From Pseudomonas fildesensis (GTDB lineage Bacteria > Pseudomonadota > Gammaproteobacteria > Pseudomonadales > Pseudomonadaceae), in assembly GCF_001050345.1 (NCBI RefSeq), contig NZ_LFMW01000022.1, positions 1-46,914 on the forward strand: a stretch of 46,914 nucleotides of DNA, read 5' to 3'. Made by a program: the position numbers and the translations under genes. The notes beneath the pieces were generated by a model, which saw nothing but the letters and a program-made list of their open reading frames with translations, was not told where the DNA came from and did not search any database. Shown piece by piece: positions 26,102 through 35,200 of this stretch (within the stretch, counting starts at the first letter, position 1; each line of letters opens with the position of its first letter).

Positions 26102-26769
26102 GTACATATCCATTCCTGCGGTAATGGCCACCTATGGTTCCGCTCTTACAGCGGGTCACTTTTGGAAGAGCCGGAATGCCGGCCCAGCCAAAAGTAACCA
26201 AAAGGCTCTCGCCCCACCACTCGGCACCTCGCTTGGGCTCGGTGTGCCCTCACTCCGGCTTTGGAGCGTGGGCCGCCGCCATGGGCCATCCCTGGCCCAG
26301 GGCGGCTAACCCGGCGTCCTGCCGGGTTGCCCACGCTCCAAAGCCTGCGTTCGGCCAGCGTGGTTTTACGGGGCGCCCCAGATCAAAAGCAAAGGCGCGG
26401 CGGCCTTATAGCCGACCGGTTTTGTGTGTGCCGAACTCGGTTAGAAATGTGGGAGGGGGCTTGCTCCCGATGAGGCAGTGTCAGTTGATACATGTGTTGG
26501 CTGATCCATTGCCATCGGGAGCAAGCCCCCTCCCACATTTGGATCTCCATGGATCAGATAAACCTCGTCCTGTTTTTGCTCTGCTTTTGCTCTTGATCTT
26601 GATCTCAGGCGCCCCGTTAAACACGCTGGCCGGAGTGAGGGCACACCGAGCCTAGGCGAGGTGCCGAGTGTTGGGGCAAGAGCCTTTTGCTTACTTTTGG
26701 GCTTTTCAAAAGTGAGTCGCTGTAAGAGCGAAACCAATATCAGCCATTACCCAAATAACGGATATGTAC
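26102..26769. repeat. Long nested palindromic element, copy A
   Basis: This fills the 780-base gap between dnr and narL. The ends are GTACATATCC and GGATATGTAC. Moving inward, the arms match in inverted order: CTCTTACAGCGGGTCACTTT with AAAAGTGAGTCGCTGTAAGA, then CTCGGTGTGCCCTCACTCCG with CGGAGTGAGGGCACACCGAG. Inside are a 15-bp inverted pair (26259-26273 and 26329-26343), an ATCAAAAGCAAAGGCG block answered by GCTTTTGCTCTTGATC, and a central REP doublet (26445-26540). No transposase or credible gene lies inside. Related copies are at 40949 and 46121. Confidence 0.9.
26445..26540. repeat. REP doublet (REPIN) at the centre of element A
   Basis: The arms 26445-26472 and 26513-26540 are perfect 28-bp inverted copies (core GGGAGGGGGCTTGCTCCCGA). 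The 40-base spacer is itself partly inverted (GTGTCAGTTGATACATG / TGGCTGATCC). Confidence 0.9.
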
Positions 26770-26792
26770 CCAACCCCCAACCCCCAAAAGCC

Positions 26793-27440
26793 TCACCCCG
26801 CCTGCCGCAAATGCTCCATCGCCCAAACCGCCGCCTCCACCCGCGACCTCAACCCCAACTTATGCAGCAAATTCTTCACATGCACCTTCACCGTCCCCTC
26901 GGTAATCCCCAACTTATGCCCAATCACCTTGTTACTGTGCCCACTGGCAATCGTGCGCAACACCTGCCGCTCCCGCTCGGTCAATTCCACCGCCGCATGG
27001 GGTTGCGGCGAACGCAACGCCTGGGCCAACACCCGCGTCAACCCAGGGCTGATCACCAGCGCCCCATGCACCGCATCGCGGATGTACTGGATCAACAATT
27101 CCGGCTCCATGTCCTTGAGCAGGTACCCGTTGGCATCCAGGCGCAACGCATCACGAATGTCATCCTCGGCATCGGACACGGTAAACAGCAGCACCTTGCC
27201 CGCGTAGTTCATCGCCCGCAGGCGGCGCAGGGTTTCCAGGCCGTTCATGTGCGGCATGTTGTTGTCCAGCAGCACCAGGTCCGGTTGCAGCCCGTCGATC
27301 TGGTCCAGCGCTTCCTGGCCATTGCCGGCTTCGCCGACCACCTGCAAATCGTCTTCCAGTTCGAGCATCTGGCGCATGCCGTGGCGCATCATCGGGTGGT
27401 CGTCGACGAGCAAAATGCGGTGGCGGGTGAGGGTGTTCAT
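26793..27440 (-). CDS. narL: NarL, nitrate/nitrite response regulator
   Basis: The 215-residue response regulator has an N-terminal receiver (HRILLVDDHPMMRHG; phosphoacceptor Asp in VLLDNNMPHMNG near residue 60; Lys in LLKDME). The C-terminal LuxR/NarL helix-turn-helix is ELTERERQVLRTIASGHSNK through KVHVKNLLHKLGL. It is phosphorylated by NarX and should bind TACYYMT heptamers such as those at 29326 and 29423. The start MNTLTRHRILL overlaps the narX stop (ATGA). Upstream frame extension lies inside narX and is not used. Its 3' end beside repeat A is G/T-rich on the coding strand (44 of 60 bases at 26821-26880). Confidence 0.95.
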   Translation of the reverse strand: MNTLTRHRILLVDDHPMMRHGMRQMLELEDDLQVVGEAGNGQEALDQIDGLQPDLVLLDNNMPHMNGLETLRRLRAMNYAGKVLLFTVSDAEDDIRDALRLDANGYLLKDMEPELLIQYIRDAVHGALVISPGLTRVLAQALRSPQPHAAVELTERERQVLRTIASGHSNKVIGHKLGITEGTVKVHVKNLLHKLGLRSRVEAAVWAMEHLRQAG

Positions 27441-29239
27441 GGGAGGGTGCCTTGTAGAGGTTGCCCGAGAAATTCCGGGTGAAAGCGTAATTGCACGCGC
27501 GTGCCCTGGGGCTCGCGGGGGCTGATGTCGAGTTGGCCGTGCAGGCTGCGTGCGCGCTCGTCCATGATGGTCAGGCCGTGGTGTTCGCGTTGGTCGACGG
27601 CGCCGCAAAACCCACGGCCGTCGTCCTCGATGCTCAGGCTCACGGTCTCGCCTTCCTGGCGCAGTTGCAGCCAGGCGTTCTGTGCATGGGCATGGCGCAG
27701 GCAGTTGGACAGGGCTTCGCGGGTCACTTGCAGCAAGTGGATCTGCTCACTGGCCGACAGCTGGAAGGCCAGGGCGTCGACGTGCAGGTGCACCTGGAAT
27801 TCGCCACGCCGGGAAAACTCTTCGGCGGTGTCCTGCAGTTCGTGCACCAGCCCTGCGTCGTGGATTTGCAGGCGGAAGGTGGTGAGCAGTTCACGCAGTT
27901 GCCGGTACGCGTTGTTCAGCCCGTCGCGCAGTTCGGCGGTGACGGTGGCCAGGGTTTCCACCGGCTCGCCACGGCGGATCAGGGTTTGCATGCGGCTCAC
28001 TTGCAGCTTCATGTACGACAGCGCCTGGGCCAGGGAGTCGTGCAGTTCGCGGGCGATGATGGTGCGTTCGTCGAGCAGCAACAGCCGATGGTCCTGTTCG
28101 CGCTGGCGTTTGAGCGACAACGAGGTGCCGATCAGGTTGGCCAGGGCCTGGATCAGCTGTTTCTCCCAGTCCTGGGGGGGATGGCCGTCGTCGAAGTGGG
28201 CCTTGAGTTCACCCAGTTCCGAGCCCTGGTTGCTGATGCTGAATACCTGAGGGAGCGCCACTTTGTGTTTCTGGCAGGTCGCGCAATCGCCGATGGCGCA
28301 GACGTTGCGGCTGTCACCCCCATGCAGGGCGAGCATCTGTTGGGCCGGTGCGAGGAAATGGCCCTGCAGGCACAGCGACAAACGCAGCCCCGGCAGGCGT
28401 TTCTGGAAGCGCCGGATCAATTCATCCAAGCCCTCGGCATTGGCCAGGCGCGTGGCCAGGCTGCGGCTGCTTTGGTAGAGCAGTTCGAGGGCAGCGTTGG
28501 CTTGTTGCAGGTTAAGCGTCTTGAGGCGCACCTGGCTTTCCAGGGTGTGGTGGGACGCTTCGATGGTTTCGGCCATGGCGTTGAAGCTCAGGGCCAGTTG
28601 TCCCAGCTCGTCTTCGGAGCGGTGGTTGACCCGGGTCTTGAAGTCGCCGTCACGAAACTTTCGAGTGGCGTGCACCAGTTCTTCCAGCGGGTTGACCACC
28701 CCGTACTGCAATTCGTACAGGCCGATCAGCAGGATGATCAGCGTGCTGAACAACGCCAGCCCCTGGATCCCTTGCTGCCAGCCCTGTTTCTGTTCGCTCT
28801 GTTGCTGCAACAGGCTGACGAACTGGTTCAGTTGCTCGACGAACTCCGGCGCGCTGGCCTGGAACAACGCGGCATCGCCGCGCACCACGGCCGGGTGCAA
28901 ATCGTTGTTCCAGCGCTGTTGAATGCGTTGGTAGCTCTGCAACAGGGCGCTGCGCGGGCCGTCTTCCAGCACCGCCTTTAGCGACTGGCTATCGAGACGG
29001 CCTTGCAGGCTCTGGGCGATGGCGTCGATCTCGTCAGCCGGCGCCTCGGCGGCGAGTTTCCAGCTGAGGTGGTAGGTCTCCATGCGCACCGAACCTGCGG
29101 TGTTGATCGCAGCGGCGTCGCCCTGGCTGAACCAGGCGATCAGCCCGGCGCTCAACGAGCTGGCGAGGGCCAGGATGGCGATCAGGATCACTGCCAGGCC
29201 GGCCCGAGCAGGCAGGGAGCTGCGCAGCCACTTAAACAT
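27437..29239 (-). CDS. narX: NarX, nitrate-sensing histidine kinase
   Basis: The 600-residue inner-membrane kinase has TM1 at about 13-36 and a periplasmic P-box (NTAGSVRMETYHLSWKLA, 46-63) that binds nitrate. TM2 is at about 162-180, followed by HAMP and a cysteine-bearing linker (NVCAIGDCATCQKH). The HisKA_3 motif is IARELHDSLAQALSYMKLQ, with the phosphorylated His in ELHDS. A GHKL ATPase follows (DDGRGFCG; HGLTIMDERARSLHG). The start MFKWLRSSLPARAG is the usual NarX beginning, but no good ribosome site precedes it, and a longer frame upstream reads through unlikely sequence. It is divergent from narK1 and coupled to narL. Confidence 0.94.
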   Translation of the reverse strand: MFKWLRSSLPARAGLAVILIAILALASSLSAGLIAWFSQGDAAAINTAGSVRMETYHLSWKLAAEAPADEIDAIAQSLQGRLDSQSLKAVLEDGPRSALLQSYQRIQQRWNNDLHPAVVRGDAALFQASAPEFVEQLNQFVSLLQQQSEQKQGWQQGIQGLALFSTLIILLIGLYELQYGVVNPLEELVHATRKFRDGDFKTRVNHRSEDELGQLALSFNAMAETIEASHHTLESQVRLKTLNLQQANAALELLYQSSRSLATRLANAEGLDELIRRFQKRLPGLRLSLCLQGHFLAPAQQMLALHGGDSRNVCAIGDCATCQKHKVALPQVFSISNQGSELGELKAHFDDGHPPQDWEKQLIQALANLIGTSLSLKRQREQDHRLLLLDERTIIARELHDSLAQALSYMKLQVSRMQTLIRRGEPVETLATVTAELRDGLNNAYRQLRELLTTFRLQIHDAGLVHELQDTAEEFSRRGEFQVHLHVDALAFQLSASEQIHLLQVTREALSNCLRHAHAQNAWLQLRQEGETVSLSIEDDGRGFCGAVDQREHHGLTIMDERARSLHGQLDISPREPQGTRVQLRFHPEFLGQPLQGTLP

Positions 29240-29325
29240 CGCGGCGTAATCGAAGGGGGGAGAAAGCCTGCATGGTGGCACCAGAAAAGGGAAAAAGGGC
29301 TGAAAAACTGCAATCCCTGGCGCAC

Positions 29326-29341
29326 TACCTCTAAAGAGTTG
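29326..29341. promoter_or_regulatory. NarL-like 7-2-7 site, distal, in narX-narK1 region
   Basis: TACCTCT-AA-AGAGTTG: the left heptamer fits TACYYMT fully and the right one fits AKRRGTA at four of seven bases. It sits about 190 bases before the predicted narK1 transcription start. Confidence 0.4.
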
Positions 29342-29378
29342 CCGGCAAACCCTCCCACGGGAAAACACCGGCACAAGA

Positions 29379-29391
29379 GATCAATCCATTG
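29379..29391. promoter_or_regulatory. IHF-like site in narX-narK1 region
   Basis: GATCAATCCATTG fits WATCAANNNNTTR except for the first base, and the downstream ATAAATAAAGA stretch is A/T-rich as at many IHF sites. It lies between the two NarL-like sites. Confidence 0.4.
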
Positions 29392-29422
29392 ATAAATAAA
29401 GACTTTCTCTTGTTATTGGAAC

Positions 29423-29438
29423 TACCTCCTTAGAGGTA
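29423..29438. promoter_or_regulatory. NarL 7-2-7 site, proximal, in narX-narK1 region
   Basis: TACCTCC-TT-AGAGGTA is a nearly perfect tail-to-tail NarL site. It is centred about 94 bases before the narK1 start predicted from the FNR box. Confidence 0.6.
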
Positions 29439-29476
29439 TGTGGGGCCAGCATAGCTCTATACCCCCCGGGCGGACG

Positions 29477-29490
29477 TTGATCCAAGTCAA
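29477..29490 (+). promoter_or_regulatory. Anr/Dnr (FNR-type) box of the narK1 operon
   Basis: TTGATCCAAGTCAA fits TTGAT-N4-RTCAA. At -41.5 it predicts a start near 29525 with TAACCT (29512-29517) as -10. This excludes the ATG at 29524 as the narK1 start. Confidence 0.82.
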
Positions 29491-29550
29491 GTTCCACGGA
29501 GGTGCCGCCCCTAACCTGCGCTCATGGAATCACTTTCTGGAGCGCATACC

Positions 29551-30807
29551 GTGACTCAACCCCGTATGAGACAGGGCCTGGTGCTGGGCATGAGCACCCT
29601 GGCCTTCACCGTCTGCTTTATGGTGTGGATGATGTTCGCCGTGTTGGGCGTACCCATCAAAGAGCTGTTGCAACTCAACGAAACCCAGTTCGGCCTGCTG
29701 GCCGCCACGCCGGTGTTGACCGGTTCCCTGGTGCGCCTGCCGCTGGGCCTGCTCACCGACCGCTTCGGCGGGCGCATCGTGTTCTTCCTGTTGATGCTCG
29801 CCTGCGTCCTGCCGCTGTACCTGATCACCTACGCCACCGCCTATTGGCAGTTCCTCGTGCTGGGCCTGTTTGTGGGCCTGGCCGGCGGTTCGTTCTCGGT
29901 GGGCATCGCCTACGTCGCCAAGTGGTTCGACAAAGAGAACCAGGGCTTTGCCATGGGCGTGTTCGGCGCCGGCAACGCCGGGGCCGCGGTCACCAAGTTT
30001 CTCGCCCCGGCCTTGATCGCCCTCGGCACCTGGCACCTGGTGCCCAAGGTGTTCAGCGCCATCCTGTTTATTACCGCGCTGTTGTTTTGGTTTCTCACCA
30101 CTGAGAACAAGGCCCACCGCAGTGCCGGTGGCGCCACGTTGCGCGAGCAACTGCTGTGCCTGAAGGACCCGGCGGTGTGGCGCTACTGCCAGTACTACTC
30201 GATTGTCTTCGGCGGCTATGTGGCCCTGGCGCTGTGGATGACCAAGTACTACGTGCAGGAATACGGTTTCAGCCTGCAAAGCGCCGCGCTGCTCGCCGCG
30301 TGTTTCTCCCTGCCCGGTGGCGTGCTGCGCGCGGTGGGCGGTTGGATGTCCGATCGCTGGGGCGCCCAGAGCGTGACCTGGTGGGTGTTGTGGGTGAGCT
30401 GGATCTGCTTGTTCCTGCTCAGCTACCCGCAGACCCAACTGCAAGTGACGACCGTCAGCGGGCCCCTGGATTTCCATATCGGCCTCAACGCCACCCTGTT
30501 CACCGTGCTGCTGTTCGTGATGGGCATCGCCTTCGCGTTCGGCAAGGCCTCGGTGTTCAAGTACATCGCCAATGACTATCCAAAAAACATGGGCGCGGTG
30601 TCGGGCATCGTCGGCCTGGCCGGTGGCCTGGGGGGCTTTGTGCTGCCGATCCTGTTTGGCGCCCTGGTGGACCTCACCGGCGTGCGCTCGTCCTGCTTCA
30701 TGTTGATGTACGGCGTGGTCTGGGTGTCCCTGACCTGGATGTACTTCAGCGAAATTCGCAAGCAACCGCTTTTGGGCAACACCGCCCAACGTCTCCAAGG
30801 AGAATGA
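29551..30807 (+). CDS. narK1: NarK1, nitrate transporter (MFS, nitrate-nitrite porter family)
   Basis: The 418-residue membrane protein has 12 predicted helices. The nitrate-signature regions are AGGSFSVGIAYVAKWF (about residue 119) and the glycine-rich GIVGLAGGLGGFVLPI (about 360), with MFS loop motif LTDRFGGR. The first of two adjacent narK genes is normally the nitrate/proton symporter. The GTG at 29551 (VTQPRMRQGLVLG) has GGAG ~10 bases upstream. The ATG at 29524 would fall on the predicted transcription start. It is the first gene of narK1K2GHJI-ppiC-moaA, divergent from narXL. Confidence 0.93.
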   Translation: MTQPRMRQGLVLGMSTLAFTVCFMVWMMFAVLGVPIKELLQLNETQFGLLAATPVLTGSLVRLPLGLLTDRFGGRIVFFLLMLACVLPLYLITYATAYWQFLVLGLFVGLAGGSFSVGIAYVAKWFDKENQGFAMGVFGAGNAGAAVTKFLAPALIALGTWHLVPKVFSAILFITALLFWFLTTENKAHRSAGGATLREQLLCLKDPAVWRYCQYYSIVFGGYVALALWMTKYYVQEYGFSLQSAALLAACFSLPGGVLRAVGGWMSDRWGAQSVTWWVLWVSWICLFLLSYPQTQLQVTTVSGPLDFHIGLNATLFTVLLFVMGIAFAFGKASVFKYIANDYPKNMGAVSGIVGLAGGLGGFVLPILFGALVDLTGVRSSCFMLMYGVVWVSLTWMYFSEIRKQPLLGNTAQRLQGE

Positions 30808-30809
30808 AC

Positions 30810-32207
30810 ATGTCCATCGCGCAAAAGCCTGGTTCGGGCCCGGTGATTCACGACTGGCGCCCTGAGGACCCCGCGTTCTGGGGCGCCAGCGGCAAAAAGA
30901 CCGCCACCCGCAACCTGTGGATCTCTATCCCCGCGCTGTTGCTGGCCTTCGCCGTATGGATGGTCTGGAGCACGGTGATCGTGCGCCTCAACGCCATTGG
31001 CTTCACCTTCACCACCGACCAGCTGTTCTGGCTCGCGGCCTTGCCGGGCTTGTCCGGCGCCACCTTGCGTGTGTTCTATTCGTTCATGGTGCCGATCTTC
31101 GGCGGGCGCCGCTGGACCGCCCTCAGCACCGCGTCGCTGCTGCTGCCGTCGCTGTGGATGGGCTTTGCGGTGCAAGACCCCAACACCCCCTACAGCGTGT
31201 TTGTGCTGATCGCACTGCTGTGCGGGTTTGGCGGCGGCAACTTTGCTTCCAGCATGTCCAACATCAGCTTCTTCTACCCTAAATCCCAGCAAGGCACGGC
31301 CCTGGGCCTGAACGCCGGCCTGGGTAACCTGGGTGTGTCGGTGATGCAATTTTGTGTGCCGCTGGTGATCACCTTTGGCGTGTTCGGCCTGATGGGCGGG
31401 CAAGCACAGACCCTGCCTGACGGCAGCCAACTGTGGCTGCAGAACGCCGGCTTCATCTGGGTGCCGTTCATTATCACCGTCACCGTGGCGGCCTGGTTCG
31501 GCATGAATGACCTGTCCAGCGCCCGTGCCTCGTTCAGCGAGCAAGCGGTGATCTTCAAGCGCAAGCACAACTGGCTGATGTGCTGGTTGTACCTGGCGAC
31601 CTTCGGTTCGTTCATCGGCTTCTCGGCGGCGTTCCCGCTGCTGATCAAAACCTCGTTTCCGGACGTGGTCGCGCTGAAATTCGCCTTCCTCGGCCCCCTG
31701 GTCGGTGCCCTGGTACGCCCACTCGGCGGCTGGTTGGCAGACAAGCTGGGCGGTGCGCGAGTGACCTTGTGGAACTTCGTGCTGATGATCGTGATGGTGT
31801 TCGGCGTGTTGCACTTCCTGCCGCAGAACGGGCAGGGCGGCAGCTTCTACGGCTTCCTCGGGATGTTCATGTTGCTGTTCATCACCACCGGTGTGGGCAA
31901 CGGCTCCACCTTCCGCATGATCCCGGTGATCTTCCGTACCCAGCACGAGAAAGCCAGCGCCGGCAAACCCGCCGCCGAGCGCGAACAGGCACTCAAGAAC
32001 GCCGGCAAGGAATCCGCCGCGGTGCTGGGCTTCAGCTCGGCCATGGGCGCCTTCGGTGCGTTCTTCATTCCCAAGTCTTTCGGCACGTCCATGGCCGCTA
32101 CTGGCAGCCCGGCGATGGCCTTCTACATGTTTGTCGGTTTCTACCTGAGCTGCATCGTCGTGACCTGGTGGTGGTACGCCCGCAAAGGCTGCGCCACGCC
32201 CTGCTGA
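30810..32207 (+). CDS. narK2: NarK2, nitrate/nitrite antiporter (MFS)
   Basis: The 465-residue membrane protein of the nitrate-nitrite porter family has 12 helices. The signature GFGGGNFASSMSNISFFYP lies at about 141-159, with a second family glycine stretch near GVGNGSTFRMIP. An extra cytoplasmic segment (RTQHEKASAGKPAAEREQAL) is typical of type II NarK. Nitrate uptake here would be coupled to nitrite export. AAGGAG at about 30797 fits the ATG at 30810. The ATG at 30804 is too close to it. The gene follows narK1 with no gap. Confidence 0.93.
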   Translation: MSIAQKPGSGPVIHDWRPEDPAFWGASGKKTATRNLWISIPALLLAFAVWMVWSTVIVRLNAIGFTFTTDQLFWLAALPGLSGATLRVFYSFMVPIFGGRRWTALSTASLLLPSLWMGFAVQDPNTPYSVFVLIALLCGFGGGNFASSMSNISFFYPKSQQGTALGLNAGLGNLGVSVMQFCVPLVITFGVFGLMGGQAQTLPDGSQLWLQNAGFIWVPFIITVTVAAWFGMNDLSSARASFSEQAVIFKRKHNWLMCWLYLATFGSFIGFSAAFPLLIKTSFPDVVALKFAFLGPLVGALVRPLGGWLADKLGGARVTLWNFVLMIVMVFGVLHFLPQNGQGGSFYGFLGMFMLLFITTGVGNGSTFRMIPVIFRTQHEKASAGKPAAEREQALKNAGKESAAVLGFSSAMGAFGAFFIPKSFGTSMAATGSPAMAFYMFVGFYLSCIVVTWWWYARKGCATPC

Positions 32208-32264
32208 TCGACCCCGAATTCGCGGGGCAACGTACCCCGCAGCACGCCTGATGAGGAAAACATC

Positions 32265-35200
32265 ATGAGTCACTTGCTGGATCAACTGCGGTTCTTCAAC
32301 CGCAAACAAAACGAATTCTCCGAGGGCCACGGCGAGACCCGCAAGGAGTCCCGTGACTGGGAGAACGTGTACCGTTCCCGCTGGCAGTACGACAAGATTG
32401 TACGGTCGACCCACGGCGTGAACTGCACCGGCTCCTGTTCGTGGAAGATCTACGTGAAGAACGGCCTGATCACCTGGGAAACCCAGCAGACCGACTACCC
32501 GCGCACCCGTAACGACCTGCCCAACCATGAACCCCGTGGCTGCCCGCGCGGTGCCAGCTACAGCTGGTACATCTACAGCGCCAACCGGCTCAAGTACCCG
32601 AAAATCCGCAAGCCGCTGCTCAAGCTGTGGCGTGACGCGCGCCAGACCATGGCGCCGGTGGAAGCCTGGGCGAGCATCGTCGAGGACAAAGCCAAGGCCG
32701 ACTCCTACAAGAGCAAACGCGGCATGGGCGGCTTTATTCGCTCGAACTGGGAGGAGGTGAACGAGATCATCGCCGCTTCCAACGTCTACACCATCAAGCA
32801 ATACGGTCCGGACCGCATCGTCGGCTTCTCGCCGATCCCGGCCATGTCGATGGTCAGCTACGCGGCCGGCTCGCGTTACCTGTCGCTGATCGGCGGCGTG
32901 TGCCTGAGCTTCTACGACTGGTACTGCGACCTGCCACCGGCCTCGCCGATGGTGTGGGGCGAGCAGACCGACGTGCCGGAATCGGCCGACTGGTACAACT
33001 CCAACTACATCATCGCCTGGGGTTCCAACGTCCCGCAGACCCGTACCCCGGACGCACACTTCTTCACCGAGGTGCGCTACAAGGGCACCAAGACCGTGGC
33101 CATTACCCCCGACTATTCGGAAGTGGCCAAGCTCACCGACCTGTGGCTCAACCCCAAGCAGGGCACTGATGCCGCACTGGCCCAGGCCTTCAACCATGTG
33201 ATTTTCAAAGAATTTCACCTGGACAAACCGAGCGCCTACTTCACCGACTACGCCAAGCGCTTTACCGACTTGCCGGTGCTGGTGATGCTCAAGCCCATGA
33301 CCGGTTTCGCGCCGGGTGCAGGCTACCAGCCCGACCGCTTCCTGCGCGCATCGGACCTCGTCGGCAACCTCGGCCAGGACAACAACCCGGAATGGAAAAC
33401 CATCGCCCTCGACGAGAGCGGCGAGCTGGTTTCCCCGCAAGGTTCCATCGGCTACCGCTGGGGCGAGAAGGGCAAGTGGAACATCCTCGCCAAAGAGGGC
33501 GGTGAAGGCCGCGCGATCGACCTGAAACTCAGCCTGATCGGTGACGACGTCGCCGAAGTGGCGTTCCCGTATTTTGCCGGCGAAGTCCAGGAGCACTTCC
33601 AGCACGTGGCCGGCGAGGCGGTGCAGTACCGCCGCGTGCCGGTGCACAACGTGACCCTGGCCGACGGCAGCGTGGCCAAGGTTGCCACTGTGTTCGACTT
33701 GTCGGCCGCCAACCTGGCCATCGACCGTGGCCTGGGCGGCAATAACGTGGCCAAGGACTACGACGACGCCACCGTGCCGGGCACCCCGGCGTGGCAGGAA
33801 GCGATTACCGGCGTCAGCCGCGAGAAAGCCATCCAGATCGCCCGTGAGTTCGCCGACAACGCCGACAAGACCAAGGGTCGCTCGATGATCATCGTCGGCG
33901 CGGCGATGAACCACTGGTACCACATGGACATGAACTACCGCGGGCTGATCAACATGCTCATGCTCTGCGGTTGCGTCGGCCAGACCGGCGGCGGTTGGGC
34001 CCACTATGTGGGCCAGGAAAAACTGCGCCCGCAATGCGGCTGGCTACCCCTGGCCTTCGGCCTCGACTGGAACCGCCCGCCACGCCAGATGAACGGCACC
34101 AGCTTCTTCTACGGCCACAGTTCGCAATGGCGCCACGAGAAGATGAGCATGCACGACGTGCTCTCGCCACTCGCCGACAAGTCGCAATTCCCGGAACACG
34201 CGCTGGACTACAACATCCGCGCCGAACGTGCCGGCTGGTTGCCCAGCGCGCCGCAACTCAACACCAACCCGCTGCACATCTGCCGTGACGCCGCTGCAGC
34301 CGGCATGACGCCAAAGGACTACGTGGTCAAATCCTGGCAGGACGGCAGCCTGCGTTTTGCCTGCGAACAGCCGGACAGCCCGGTGAACTTCCCGCGCAAC
34401 ATGTTTATCTGGCGCTCCAACCTGCTCGGTTCCTCGGGCAAGGGCCATGAGTACATGCTCAAGTACCTGTTGGGCACCAAGAACGGCGTGATGAACGAAG
34501 ACATCGGCCACAGCACCGAATGCAAACCGACCGAGGCCGAATGGGTCGAGGACGGCGCCATCGGCAAGCTCGACCTGGTGACCACCCTGGACTTCCGCAT
34601 GTCCTCCACCTGCGTCTATTCCGACATCGTGTTGCCGACCGCTACCTGGTACGAAAAAGACGACATGAACACCTCGGACATGCACCCGTTCATTCACCCG
34701 TTGTCGGCAGCCATCGACCCGGCGTGGGAGTCGCGCTCCGACTGGGAAATCTACAAGGGCATCGCCAAGGCCTTCTCGGCCATGTCGGTCGGCCACCTGG
34801 GCGTCGAGCAAGACCTGGTCACCGTCCCCCTGATGCACGACAGCGTCGGCGAACTGGCCCAGCCGTTCGGCGGCACCGATTGGAAAAGCGCCGGCGTGGC
34901 GCCTGTACCTGGCAAGAACGCGCCGAACATGGCCGTGGTGGAGCGCGACTACCCGAACATCTACAAGCAGTTCTCGTCGCTGGGCCCGATGCTGGAAAAA
35001 CTCGGCAACGGCGGCAAGGGCATCAATTGGAACACCGATGAAGAAGTCGAATTCCTCGGCGAGCTCAACCATCACGAAAGTGATGCGGGCATCAGCCACG
35101 GCCGGCCTAAGATCGACACCGCCATCGACGCCGCCGAGGTGATCCTGTCCCTGGCGCCGGAAACCAACGGCAAGGTCGCGTTGAAAGCCTGGGCCGCGCT

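Noticed and set aside
26134..26655. Open frames inside palindromic element A (and the matching ones in copy C at 46224-46661)
   Set aside because: They follow the repeat arms, lack ribosome sites, read Arg/Pro/Ser-rich, and differ in length between copies through indels, as expected of non-coding repeats.
29524..29526. ATG at 29524 as the narK1 start
   Set aside because: It falls on the transcription start predicted from the FNR box and has no ribosome site at normal spacing. The GTG at 29551 has GGAG upstream and matches the usual NarK1 N-terminus.
30576..34034. Very long open frame on the minus strand opposite narK2 and narG
   Set aside because: It is a composition shadow of G/C-rich codons in narK2 and narG. 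The His/Gln/Val-rich translation resembles no protein, and the sense genes carry full family motifs.
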